Part shown: positions 36,037-48,500 of the stretch, one piece after another
Layout: the number at the start of each line of letters is the position of its first letter
Numbering within the stretch: position 1 is the stretch's first letter
Assembly: GCF_019649055.1 (NCBI RefSeq)
Contig: NW_026570224.1
Span: 2,046,001-2,110,000 of the forward strand
Direction of reading: 5' to 3'
Source: Paramacrobiotus metropolitanus
Taxonomy: Eukaryota > Tardigrada > Eutardigrada > Parachela > Macrobiotidae
Length of the DNA: 64,000 bases
Made by a program: the position numbers and the translations under genes
Notes under the pieces: model-generated
Told to the model about the DNA's origin: nothing
Seen by the model: the letters and a program-made list of their open reading frames with translations, nothing else
Databases searched by the model: none

Positions 36037-38322
36037 TTAATAGATAGGAAAAGTTTTATCGATTTCGCGATGCCAGCTATATAAACCACCTTTTATGTCT
36101 TTGATATCCATGGATAGACCATTCAGAATCTTCCGTAAAAGATGTACAGCAATCTGAGAATCATTTCCCCGCCGACATAGCGCAACTACTACAACACAAA
36201 AATAAATCATCGTGTCAACATCTCAGTTGTCAAGTTAATTCCAGAGAGTAAAACATCATCTGACGTCATAGTGAACATGGAAACATCACAAAGGCATACC
36301 ACGGGAAGTTTGGGAATCCCCTTTTCTCGATAGAATCTGCTCTCGAATTTCATCAGATCTATTAAGATCCATAAGCTTTTCCATCGGAATATCTGATGAA
36401 ATAACAGCGTCAGCATTACAATAAGTGATGTTAAATCCTAACAACAAATCAAATTTTGAACTAATTTGAACCCACTTAAGCAATCACGAAAGCCGCAGAT
36501 CTCCAGTTCAACAGGAAGTCGTACATCTATCAACAAATGATCTTTTCCGATCTGCAGCATATCGTTATACTGGACCACACTAATTCGGTCAACATCAGTC
36601 AGTGTTTGATCAGCCGGTATTTCTGGCTGCAACGCAAAAATCCATAATTGATGCTACGAAGAATTCAGCCTTTTTTGCGACGATAAAACAGTTACAAATT
36701 CCTTGCGCACCTGACGCATCAAACAGGTATTAGGTCCGAGAAGTTCTTCGTTTAGTGATATTATGGAAGGATTTTCTCCACAAACCGGACAGCTAGGATT
36801 TCGGCTGCGCAGTTTAATGCGATAGAAAGTCCCAGTCAGGGCGTCAAAATGCAGCTGCACACCACCGAAGGAAACTAACATAAGTTCAGGCACATTACAA
36901 AAAATTAATAATTTAACACCATCTCAAACAAACCATCCATTCCACTTGCTAATTTGACGGCTTCTAGTGCTTGCAGTGCTCCCATTATGCCCGGCACTAA
37001 AAGGTGACCGATCAACAGGTGGAAACCAAAAACAAGTTGCTGCGCAGCACTCCTACTCGACTGATATAAACCATTACTACAATTAAGGCATCCATCATGG
37101 GCACTGTGTGCTACAAGCTTTTTCGTACCCGGCCCCATTACTCCATTATCGTCGCAACTTTGGGTCTGCAAACGATGTGGATCCGGAAATAAACATCTTC
37201 GGCATAAACTTCCTTTCCAGTTATAAACGCTTAACTGCAAAATGCTTATTCATAACTGATAAAATATTTTTTGTAACTGGAAAAATGTTTTTAATCCGCT
37301 TAGCAAATCAATTTTTTTAGTAAAATGATTGTAGACAGCCGAGCATGTAGGAAGTGCAACAAATCTGTAACTTATTAATAGCGGTGACAATTGTTTAGCA
37401 ACATGCTACGAGTACTTAAACAATCACTAATCTCTGGGCGAAAAACGCGGCATAACTTATCTCATAACAAATTTTAAAAAGTAATTTATAACATTTCAAG
37501 ATTGTGCAATTTTAATTTTCAAAGCATAAAATAATTCTGCCACATACCTGTCCATCAAACTTCAGTGCACTGGCAGAAACCAACGGTTTCCCAGCCAAAA
37601 CACAGGCATCATTCAGCAGATATCGCGCGTACACATTGTCGGTGCAGTCCAAAACAACATCGTGAGTTTTCACAAATTCTTCCACATTTGTTGTGGTGAG
37701 AAGGGTACAGTGAGCCACTGGCTTGCACGCCGCTAGCGGGTTCAGACTTCAACCAGATTTGATTACGGTATTCTGACTTGCCCCATGGATGCAGGGCAAT
37801 TATTTACTGTGCGCATAAAAGGGATAAAACCGACGAATTTTCTTACTTGTTGCAGCGCTCGGCTAAGACTTCTGCCTTGAATCTCCCAATGTCCTTCGTA
37901 GAATACATAATTTGACGATGGAGATTACTGCACTCGATTCGATCATGATCCACGATCGTTATTTTACCTGGAAATGTGATACAGAATCTGACAACCAATC
38001 TCGCAACATTCTCATGCAAAGACGCCACTACAACACAAACAACACGAATTTCCAATTTCGGAACGCGAACACGAATTACCTGCTCCGCTTCCAGCCAAAT
38101 GGATAGCGGCAGTACACCCCAAGCCACCGGCTCCAACCACGAGGAACGAAGTGTTTTTTAACTGCACTTGTCCTGCAATCCACACAGATGCAAGAGGAAA
38201 CTGCTATGAAAAATGTAGCACTGGTACGCACCTTTGAGAGCGAACTCAGGAAGGACTAACTGACGAGAATACTGCGACACTTCATCACTGGTCAGATTGC
38301 CCCTATACGTGAATAAATCCAT
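36037..38322 (-). CDS. MOCS3: Adenylyltransferase/sulfurtransferase MOCS3 (UBA4)
   Basis: Ten minus-strand exons agree in phase: 38322-38232, 38172-38080, 37967-37847, 37746-37548, 37234-37129, 36996-36934, 36874-36711, 36626-36476, 36392-36303, 36188-36037; 409 residues. The E1-like domain has the ATP site VVGAGGLGC, then [32 protein letters not shown], the zinc pairs CRRC and CPVC, and CDDNGVMGP, matching the adenylylation-domain cysteine of human MOCS3. The C-terminal rhodanese domain keeps LLIDVR and the catalytic Cys in [10 protein letters not shown], ending DKTFPIY. The enzyme activates and thiolates URM1 (for tRNA 2-thiouridine) and the small subunit of molybdopterin synthase. AATAAA on the minus strand (complement of 35941-35946) follows the stop. 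The last two introns are the least certain. Confidence 0.92.
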
Positions 38323-39515
38323 TTTCATTTATAACGAATACCCCATTACAACCATCATAAGTCACAAAACATGAAATATCCACTGTCACGCAAAAAGAGA
38401 AAACAATAAAGTTATATGTTAACGATATGTAACGACTAACGGAGTCAAATACGCTGATGAACCGCGCGCGAGTTCTGTTTTGGTTCGGAGATTTTACAGT
38501 ATGTAACTGACACCCGGTCCGGCCCGGATGCCGGCATCGTCAATTTCGCAATACGATGTACAATTTCTATTGTGCCTGTAAATAATTATTACGATGAGTA
38601 AGACTGTAATAAAGGTACACTGAACCGTTTATATAAATACTATAATTACATTAGCTTTACTACCTAATTATTATAATAGTATCATTAAGTAAAAATAAGC
38701 AAAAAAATGTAGACGCCGGTACACTAGTGTACCAGCGCTTGCACGTTTTGTTGAATCTGTGGCTATTGCCCATAAAGAATTACTTATAAAATAAAATTGT
38801 AGTTAAAGCTTAACAGTACAACTTGAAAAACCCTAATGGTAAGTTTCATTGTTTCAATATTGATATTTAATCTGAAAAGTAATAGAAAGGCAACAATAAT
38901 TGTCTTGCATGGCATCATCATCATGCAAATGACATGCATGTCATTTCTAATTGTCAGTCTCTCACGAAATGTCCTTGATCAGCACTGAAAAATTGTGGAG
39001 CATTTAGCACGCAATGCTAAACCCATTTTGTTAAGTAGATAAATGTGAAAATCTTCGGTATAATTCCGTAGTACGTACATCTTTGATAACCTTTATGTTT
39101 TATTTATGAATGCGGTGACTGTTTTGTAATAACCGAAGCACATCAACGGAATGTTATAAGTGCAGTACCAAAGGACATTTTATTCCTTTTTCACTTCCTT
39201 CTGACAATATGGCAGCTTTCGTACACGCCTCACACTGGCTGAACATACACTTACTTAACCTTTTATATGCAATTTTTTTCCAAAAAAATTAAGTATCACA
39301 AGATGAACCAACCGTACTCCCCAGAAGTCAGATCAGGAGAGAACAACATCACCGATTCACCATAAGACCGTTATCATACAGTCAAAACACAATAGAACAT
39401 CGAACTCTGACCTATATAAGTTACCGTAAACTAGAACTCTTTCAGCAAAACGCACTGTATTGTAAAAACATATTCCAAATCCCACTGTCTGCAAAATACT
39501 TTTTGGTAAGCGGTA
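38323..39515. other. Intergenic upstream of MOCS3
   Basis: This contains the MOCS3 promoter side and the 3' flank of IBTK. A 16-bp palindrome, GGTACACTAGTGTACC, lies near 38718. No coding signal was seen. Confidence 0.45.
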
Positions 39516-42500
39516 TCAACGGAATGCTCGAGCTGACCAGCTAGCTGGAGCCTCTTTCGGAGCAACACAGAAAACTTCGATACACTCTTCCGGGTTCTCC
39601 CTTGCACCGTAAAACTCTAACAACTCTTCCACAGCTCGTTCTTCAATCTGGATGATATGCATTGGCCGCGAGCGAGATCGCTGCAACTGGGCTTGTTGTT
39701 CCTGTTCGTCTCGTAAAATCTGTTGAAAGCTATCCACTGGACTGGAAACCGGCTCCGGTACAGCGGACGGTGAGCCCCACTGGGGTGATGCCTTAACAAC
39801 TGGAACAAACTTTGCGGTCAGCTTCATATGCTTCTCCTGCACGCTGTTTACAGATCTTCGTGCAGGCGTTGAAGGTTTGGAAGTCGATGGCTGTGCTTCC
39901 ACTGTGATCGCATTTTCTTCTTTCATCATAATATCACTTAGCAGTGTTCCGGATGACTGAGGCTTATTCCAAGGATTACCGGTACGCTTGGGTGGAGCAC
40001 CTTCTGCTGAGGAAGGCTTCACTGGAGGAGTGACAACTGCCTGGGCTTCCTCGAAAGACAGCTTTTGACCTACAAATCGCTTTCTGTGAGGATTTTTAGC
40101 GCCATGGACAATCACTGACTGCGTTTTCTTCGCTTGCATAACACTTTCGCGTCGCTGCTCTTCGAAGATCGACGAAAGGCTACTTCGAGGGCCAGAACTG
40201 CCGCTTTGGACATTCTTATGAGCTTTGACAGCCAATGGAGAGGATGATGCTGCAGGTGGGAAGTATTCTTCTTCATCGTCCATACAGTCGACTTCTGGCA
40301 CCAATTTGCTTGTAGACGGTTTGGATATTTCTGGCGGTGTGTCATGCAGTGTTAGCATGGACGAGTCATCAAATCCAAATGGTTTTGTTGAGCTTTGGGG
40401 AACGAAACTATCCACGCCGCCAGAACTGGCAATCTTAGGATCTTTCAATCTCCTTATTTTAGATTTTAAATCGACAGATGACACAACATGCCATGCTTCG
40501 CTTTCGGCATGAAGTTTTTGGTGGGAGCTGCAGGACTGGATCGGATTTTCGGTTTTCGAAGCCCGAGACACGTCGACAATATTACCAACTGTTTTATCAA
40601 GTGAATCAGAAATATTCCCTTCTTGGTTATATCTTTTTGTGTGCTTTTTAGATTTGGTTTTCGACGAATGTGGTTCCGTCAAAGAGTCGGGTTCAGTATC
40701 AACCGGATATTCCATCGGTTCGGTTAAATCAACAACGGCGGAATCGATTTCGGGAAAAGTATAAGGCGGAATGATACGCTCATCAAATACTTCATACCGT
40801 TCTTTATAGATGCTTGTTAACATCTTTAGAGATGTGACGTCCAGTGTCTCCAGTTGTCTTGATTCCAACAGATCTGCCAAAAAAGTACACATTTTTGGGA
40901 TAGAATAAAATCCTAACCACGAATAATTTCACAAAATTGTGAGCACCAATACAAAAAATAATAATTACAACGACAATTACCTGGCAGCATCCACGACATT
41001 TGCTTCATACACTGCTCTTTCAAAGCCGCAGAATTGTGCATATTAGAAATCCTGTACAAATTCGCGACCTGGTCGCTATTAAAGGATGGCTTAAAATATT
41101 TCACGGCTTCTGTTCGCATTTTGTCCTCTACAAGAAAATCAGCCAAGCGTAAGAGATTCATACAGTCGTCCCAATTCCATAAAGGCGACGATATGCGTCC
41201 CGTATAAATGAATTCCAAAAAGCTCAGCCCTATCTTCTGATTGCATGGTAAAACCGGTGCGCGCTCTTTCATAGAATCCTTCCATCGATTTCCTTCCAAC
41301 AAACATGAAAAATACAGCACGCGACTAACAAGCAACCACCGGTGACAGTTAAGAAGAGCACCATCTTCATCGCAGAAAATTTGCATATCCGGTTCAATAT
41401 CCCATAAATTTTTGCCCCTAGCATAACAATTTTCTTGAATCTGGGGCCATTCTTTCATGTAGTAAGCGTTATCTAGATCAATTCGCAACTGGTCCAGTGA
41501 AGTGATTCCGCTCACATCCAACACCGTTGGAGTAGTCCGATCAGGATTCGGTTGGGGACTAACATTCAGTAAATGCTTTCGAAACCAACGACTGCCGGTT
41601 ATAAGCGTCAAACGTTCCATCTCAAAGATGAATTCGTTGAAAATGATATGCACATCAGGCTTTACTGAATTCTCCTGACGAAAATTTCGCGATTCGCCTA
41701 CCCAGAAATCATCAAACCATTGGGTAATGCAGGGCTGAAAATGGTACGGAGGCAGGGTTTGAATGACAGCAAAATTCCGGCCACCAGGCTCCGAGAAAAC
41801 TTTTAATGCACGATGCAACCGTGGCACACGTTCGGGCATGCCAGTAGGTAATCAACTCTGACTTTCCGGACGATTTTTTGCGCTCAGGATGCGAGAGCTT
41901 CACTTTGTAACATTCTCCATACTGCGTGCATAACATTAGTGTGTCAGCGGAAACACTGAAAACAAAAAAATTAACAATCCAGTTAACGGAATTTATTGTG
42001 ACCCATCACCTCTCAACTAAGTGTGCACTGTGCAGCAACCCTACACGTGCCCTTTATATACGTAGATATGGGGTTAAAAGAATAATTTTATTTACGTGTC
42101 AAGTAAAAAAAGAACGCATACAATAAACTGAATACAACCACATTCACAGTATTCTGAAGGGTGCCAACAAACGAGTTTTAATACGCTCAAAGGATGTATT
42201 GTATCTGTACATTGTGCCTTAAACATAAAAAAAGAACGACAAAACACAGCTATACAGCGAAAACCTGTGGGAATAACGTGTACAACCGTACCTGATGTGA
42301 TAAATGGCTTCCATATCCCTGGGAAGTCCTTCCAGAGCAACCGGGAGCCATGATCCCTTTCCAGAATCCAGGTATAGTAGTGGCACATCCGAAACTAGTG
42401 CAACAATGACCAAACTGCGACGTAACGATGCTTCTTTTCCTGGTAATTCCAAATTACCCCCAAATACACAAAGTTCCGTTAACCGGCAGAACTGGTCAGG

Positions 42501-44609
42501 CCTTACTCCAAACAGGCGAGGCAATTTGGCTAATCGTTTAACTTCATACTCATGGAGAAGGATAATATCAAATTGTGCTCCGCAGACCAGCACGGCCGCA
42601 TCGCTGCATCGTACAAACCGGGCAGGCATAAGAGATTTTATTTCCGTAATTTCACGGAACAGCACGGATATCAATTCCGCAGGTAATTCCGGCTTAACAA
42701 GGCTAGCACCCACAGTTGCAATTTTTTGAGACTTTCCGCTTCTGTCCGGCCTTGATCCTAACTGACCGCCATTGTAACCGCAAGCGTACAGCGAATCCTT
42801 CGTCCACACCATGGTATGACAGCGTTCCGCGGCTACTCCAATATACTTAACTTCCACTATAGACCCGCCCTGGCGCCTAAACTGGCCGTGGATCAAATTC
42901 GGGAGAGTAGAAATTTCGGTTGGAATCAAAACTGTAGCCGGCGTGCCGCTAATTCCCAACTGAAAATACTCATTAGATCCACATGCATATACCGCCCCTT
43001 GCGAGGTGAGGAAAACGCTATGATTCAAGCCAGCAGCAATGGCGATAAATTTCGTTCGAGGATGATTTGGAACAGAAATTCGTGTAGGATGGAGATAGGG
43101 TTGTCTCCATTGCCAACCCTAAGCGACCACCACGACCGTGTCCGCACCTAAAAAAAGGCGTCTTACGCTTATAAATAAATCAAACAATCGCACACTAAAC
43201 TAGAAAATCTACAATCTATTCGGTATACTCGGTTCACTAACAAAAATGGAAAATATGTTTTAGCAAAAACTTTAGCGAAACACACACACACACACACATT
43301 GCCCCTTAAAAAAATAATTTGCCCAGTTTAAAAAAAATGCTTCCGGAAAGTTTTTGCTTACGCGAAAACAGTCCCATCTGGCGTCAGGAATAAAGTATGG
43401 AACTTCCGCAACACAATATCAATGACCGGAAGCGGTATAGCTTCCCGGATTCTGTATTCTGCTAGCTCCCGCGGAACGATCGTGTGCAGCGTGGATTTGG
43501 GATTTTTAAGAAGCTGATGTTCCTCTTGCGCAGGAATCTGCAGATGCATTTCTCCCCTGGCAATACTCCGCAAGGCTTCCAGACTAGAATTACCGCAGTT
43601 CGTGCAGGCAATACCCGACTGCACGCTCTGACAGGCCACCATGCATCGACCACTGGGAAAAGGAGCACGGATGCGGTCCGGAACGTTTCGTTCATGGTCA
43701 TCCCCGAAGCCCAGTGTAAAATTCATATTACTTCCCCAGGAATAGAATGCCACCGGAAAGCAATCCTTCGGCTCTTCATACGACCGATTAATCACCTGCA
43801 TCACATCGCCCATATCGAACAGTAACAACTGAGCAGCGGTATAGCCATCGTGGTCACGCAAATTCAAATCCACACCATTTGCAGCAAGGAGTGCAGCAGA
43901 TTCGATCTCTAAAAATGAACGCTCAATCTTAACATAGCATGATGGACAAAAATCGTTTATGCTTTCATTTTTCGACAAAAAACTTACACTTACACTTTTG
44001 TTACACAACTTACACATTTGATAATCGATACATTTGATAAGCATACAACACCTGATTTTATTAACAGTACACTGTATACAGAGATAAAGGCTCCAATAAA
44101 AATGTTTCCCTGTCTGCAGTTCAAATTGTTTTCTTGTAGTACTGTATAATTTTATGTATTTTATTTAGCTGTAGGTATTTTGAGTACAAAACTGCAAATT
44201 AAGGACTTCGTTGCAACTTGCAGTCACCTCCGTGAAAGACAGCTCGATGCAGTGGACTCCAACCAGACTCATTATCCAATTCGTTGATTCCTGCCTTGTT
44301 TCCATCAGTACGACTGCCTTCCACAACGCCTCGCTGGCGCAGAAATAGCGATATTATATCATTTTTTCCGAGACTGGCGGCCAGATGGAGCCCGGACTGA
44401 CCATAAGAATCTCTGACTCTGAAGGGTCTTCGTGTGGAGCAAATGCAAGTGAACCATCGAAGTAGATCTGAGCAATTTTTAGCGCGACTGACACAGCGCA
44501 CCAGGGAGTTCTTGTGGCTCTGAGAATTACAGGAAACAGTGCAATCATGATCAGGCAGCTGGGATTTACACGGAGTTCCACCAGCAGGATTTCCATAATT
44601 GGCGTGCAT
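39516..44609 (-). CDS. IBTK: Inhibitor of Bruton tyrosine kinase homolog (ankyrin, RCC1, BTB)
   Basis: Minus-strand exons 44609-44228, 43908-43362, 43147-42292, 41955-40981, 40873-39516; about 1371 residues after two single-base corrections (human 1353). Ankyrin repeats (SYGQSGLHLAASLGKNDI, SGWSPLHRAVFHG, LRDHDGYTAAQLL) are followed by RCC1 blades (FYSWGSNMNFTLGFGDD, CGHGRGGRLG, VYACGSNEYFQLG, LYACGYNGGQLG). A degenerate first BTB region and a clear second BTB (ALLNCHRWLLVSRVLYFSCL) come next, then a disordered tail ending with the conserved IQIEERAVEELLEFYGARENPEE. Family role: Cullin-3 substrate adaptor. Frame breaks lie at about 43097-43120, within an RCC1 repeat, and about 41840-41856. 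Both flanks of each match the family, so indel err‌ors are likelier than decay. Confidence 0.9.
43280..43300. repeat. (CA)n microsatellite
   Basis: A run of about ten CA units inside an IBTK intron. Confidence 0.9.
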
Positions 44610-45523
44610 GGTGGCTGAGACCAGATTTCGCTGCAAAAGCGCTGCGCCACTGTCCACGTCTGCAAACAACGAAATTAAAATATTGCTAAACAGACTGTGT
44701 GGGCCGCTGAAAAGACAAGAAGATAACTCCGACACTGCAACAAAATAAACACCACAACCACAGCAAGATCCTTTAATAAAAGAATATACTTCGCCTAATT
44801 CTCAAACCGAAAATGTGGCAGCTGTTTTGCTGTTACTTTTGCATATACCTCTCTTTACTATGAAAGGATGAAACAATTGTAAAAGGCCAACAAAATATGT
44901 ATGATGAAATATTTCGAAACGCAGTCGCAGGCATCGGAAACTTGGAGATTCTGTGCTTTTGGATTGGTGCGCCTGCATCACGTGGTATGCATTGAAAGCT
45001 CCGCCCGCGAATTTTAACATTCGCGGCTGCCTGAAAAGTTAAAAACAACTTGTTTGCAGCACCGCAGCTTTTTAATTCAACACAGCTGGAGACCTGTTAT
45101 CCGCTTTCTACTCCGTAGTGTTGTTGGCGTGTTCACTTTGAAGTACGGTCACATACCAACCACTGAGCCGTTTTCATAAAATTTACTTTTTGTATTCGTT
45201 TAAAATGATATTTTGACGGTTTTTGCTTCTTCAATCAAGGCGGCATGGTTATTTTTATAAGCTGGTATACCTCTTCCAGCACTCTGCAGATTTAGTGGAC
45301 TTACGATTTAAAATCATGGTTTGATCCGTTTTGTACATTTGGAAAGAATATTATTGGGTTTAATATTTGGTGACCGATCCAAACGTCAGATCTTGATTGA
45401 TACTGTACTGCTCATAATGTGATCATGGAGCATTGCGGGGCTTTAAAGTTTAAGAGCTCACTGTGATCAGCTTCAAGGTCTCGGATAACCAGCTACTTGT
45501 GCTGATGTTGCTGAGCTGAGAAA
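44610..45523. promoter_or_regulatory. Shared upstream region of IBTK and MAPKBP1
   Basis: A 914-bp gap between divergent start codons. Acceptor-like sites upstream of the IBTK ATG (for example near 44661 and 44736, minus strand) suggest non-coding 5' exons for IBTK. No specific promoter motif was identified. Confidence 0.4.
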
Positions 45524-48500
45524 ATGGCTGATCGTAGCGTTCAGTCTGCGGTAATAAAATCTGTGAAAACGAATTCGCTTAATCGGCGGATGACAAAACT
45601 GCAGTCGTTTTCCCAAAGGGTAAAATCCACAAATGCTTTTTGTAATTTTTACCGTTTACAGTATCAGCCTACTTTCTAACCGCGTTTAGGTCCAGTTGGA
45701 TACAGTTTTGGGTCTGACAGTAACTTCAAACGCTGGCCTTGCTGTACACCCCACCACTGGGATAATTGCCTACACTGCTGGGTAAAGTATTTTTTGTCGG
45801 GGGATATTTCTAGTACAGTATAGCTTGCCGTGTAAATAAATATAACTATCACTTAAAATTGTTTCTGATTATAGTATTGTTATCCCTCGCCGGATTCCGG
45901 CTAACATAATATCATCTTATAATTTTTTTAATACACTGTTATAAATTCCAAATATACTCGTAAAGACCAGTGTCTCGTACATTTTGAAAGTAATTTGAGG
46001 TAATAGGTGCGATCAGCGATATTACCAAAATTTAACGCTATGAATTATTTAATCAGGAACTGCTTTTTGTTTCAGCTGCTCCGTGGTTCTGCTTGATCCT
46101 GTGTCTGATACGCAGCAGCATTTAATTGTTCCGAACAAGAGAACTTTGAGTGCCGTAACATTCAACAAGGACGGACGATATTTAGCTAGCGGAGAGGTAT
46201 GAGCAATTACTTCTTAATTTGTTTGCGTTTTCATTGCTGCCATTACTTAGGGCCGCAAGCGTCATATTGTTTTACAAATATGATTTGCGACAATTCGTTT
46301 TGCGTAGCCTTTTTGCCTGCATTGAAGTTATTCGAAAATGCGGGAATTGAAGTATAAGCTGTATATCAATAATTATCATTAGTGACATTGATAATTTCGA
46401 AATTTTTTATTGAGTGCTCTTGGTAAACTTAATGGTTACTTACAATTTTTCAATCTTCAGTATAGTTTCGGGATTTTCTATTAATTTTAAGATAAAAAAA
46501 CTCACCGTGGTGATAATTTGAATACTTCAAGTATGCACAATTACAGAATACTGGTACTGTAATTATATGTGGTTCATACACCGGTCATAAATCACTTTAA
46601 TAGCAAAGGAATACTATTAAAGTGTCCTCATCGGACATTTATAACGATGATTATCTTCAGCGAGCAGAAAGAATTATACAAAACATCCTACTGAATAATT
46701 GCCGCGAGGTTGATTGCGGAAAAGCGATTTGACATTGTGTCGGACATTTGACGAGTATGTATTTAAACGAGCGATTTCATCGGCGATAATAGAGTGGATT
46801 ATCGTCTGAAGGTGTACAAGTGTGATTACAAGCCCAATATTTTGATTAAAATACTGATGAGAAGATAGTGGTGCAGTTTGTTCGCTTTAGCCTAATAACA
46901 AGAAAGAACGCAAGGTTAACTCGTACAAGTACATAATGTAATTTCGGATTGACGGTAGAAGGCGTTTTTACGGTACATCGAAATGCATAAACGACCATGA
47001 ACGGGTTAGAATAACAATTTATTAAGCTTAGAATCATCTAATTGTTTCTTTTATTCTGTTTGTTCTAGTGCGGACAAACCCCTTGCCTGCGCATCTGGGA
47101 CACAAAAGAGTCGACTCAGATTTGTGAACTGACGGGTCACAAGAATGGCATTACTCTTGCTGTAAATATTTTTCATGCTTTATTACTCGCTTATGTCAGG
47201 AAGTACTTGTTGATTGTCTATGTTTTTAGGCATTTTCACCTGATTCACAGTTTTTAATCTCTGTCGGCACTCATCACGACAACCTTGTGATTGTTTGGGA
47301 CTGGCGCAATAATCGAAAAGCGGCCACAAATAAAGTGACATGGGAGGTAAGGCGGCAACGGTTCGGACGCTCGATCATTACTGCATTTTTACGCATAATT
47401 GAAAAACGTAAACATCCACAATCAATCAATCATTTTTGGGATAAAAAGAATTTCCTATCGGTAGATAAATTTATAAATTATGCATCTTAATAATTGAGAA
47501 TCTGAGATTTCATTTTGCTTTTTGTTTCCCTTGTTGTTTTTCGATGTCAGTATGGCGGTGATTTTGCATGTTTGACAGGTAAAAGGGATAGCGTTCTCGG
47601 AAGACGGCTCATTTTTTGTGACCGTTGGAAACCGTCATGTAAAATACTGGTATTTGGAATTAGAAAAGGTGAATGGGAATAATGGACATCAAAGTTATAT
47701 ATTATGCATGCGCACGAGTTATGTTTTAATTTATGACCGAAATTGTTCCGTTAGAACGCCCGAGCGGATATTGTGCCGCTGATCGGCCGTTCTGCCGTGT
47801 TGGGCGAATACAAAGATGAATGTTTCTTGGATGTTGTGTGCGGGAAAGGAATCTGTGCCGAATACACATACGCGGTTACACAATCGGGACATGTTTGCCA
47901 GTTTAACAGTCGAAGATCTCTGGAAAAACTGATGCCACTGAAGGTTGGCAATTAACAAACATTTCAGAATTTGAAATATGTCAAGCGGTAAAAAACGGTA
48001 ATGACTAATAATATTGACCATAAGAATTATTATTAATATTGAATTTTTATTTTGAACATCATGGGTCAAAAGCTATGGGTGTAAAGCTATTCTGTTGTAT
48101 CTAGTTTTGTGTGGTGAAGACAGCCGGAACACATAAAATTATCTATTAGTAATCCACATTTTGACCTGTGTTTGATATTCAAGGGTTTCTCAGCAGTGTT
48201 TTGCTTTATTTGCCAACTTTATTTGCGTGTCTATAGAATTCCGCCGGAACTTGTTTGAGCGCTGGTGAGACCGGTATTGTTGTTGGCTGTGCTGCGGGCA
48301 TGGTCCGAGTTTTCGATCCTACCATGCTGACCCTAACGAAAATGCTTCCGCTACCTCACCACTTGGGTTTGGACGTTACAAAATTTACGAAAGCCGACCA
48401 ACTGAGCCGGAGAAACACAGACGGAATTACCTATCCTGAATGCGTAGCGATTGCTTTTGATGAGTTACACGACCGCGTTATCGTCATATTTAATGACCAC

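Noticed and set aside
36240-36400. Apparent frameshift in the rhodanese part of MOCS3
   Set aside because: A GT donor at 36302 and an acceptor before 36188 join the frames cleanly and restore [10 protein letters not shown], so no sequence error is needed.
38700-38740. Short palindrome as an insertion end
   Set aside because: A lone 16-bp palindrome with no flanking duplication or partner.
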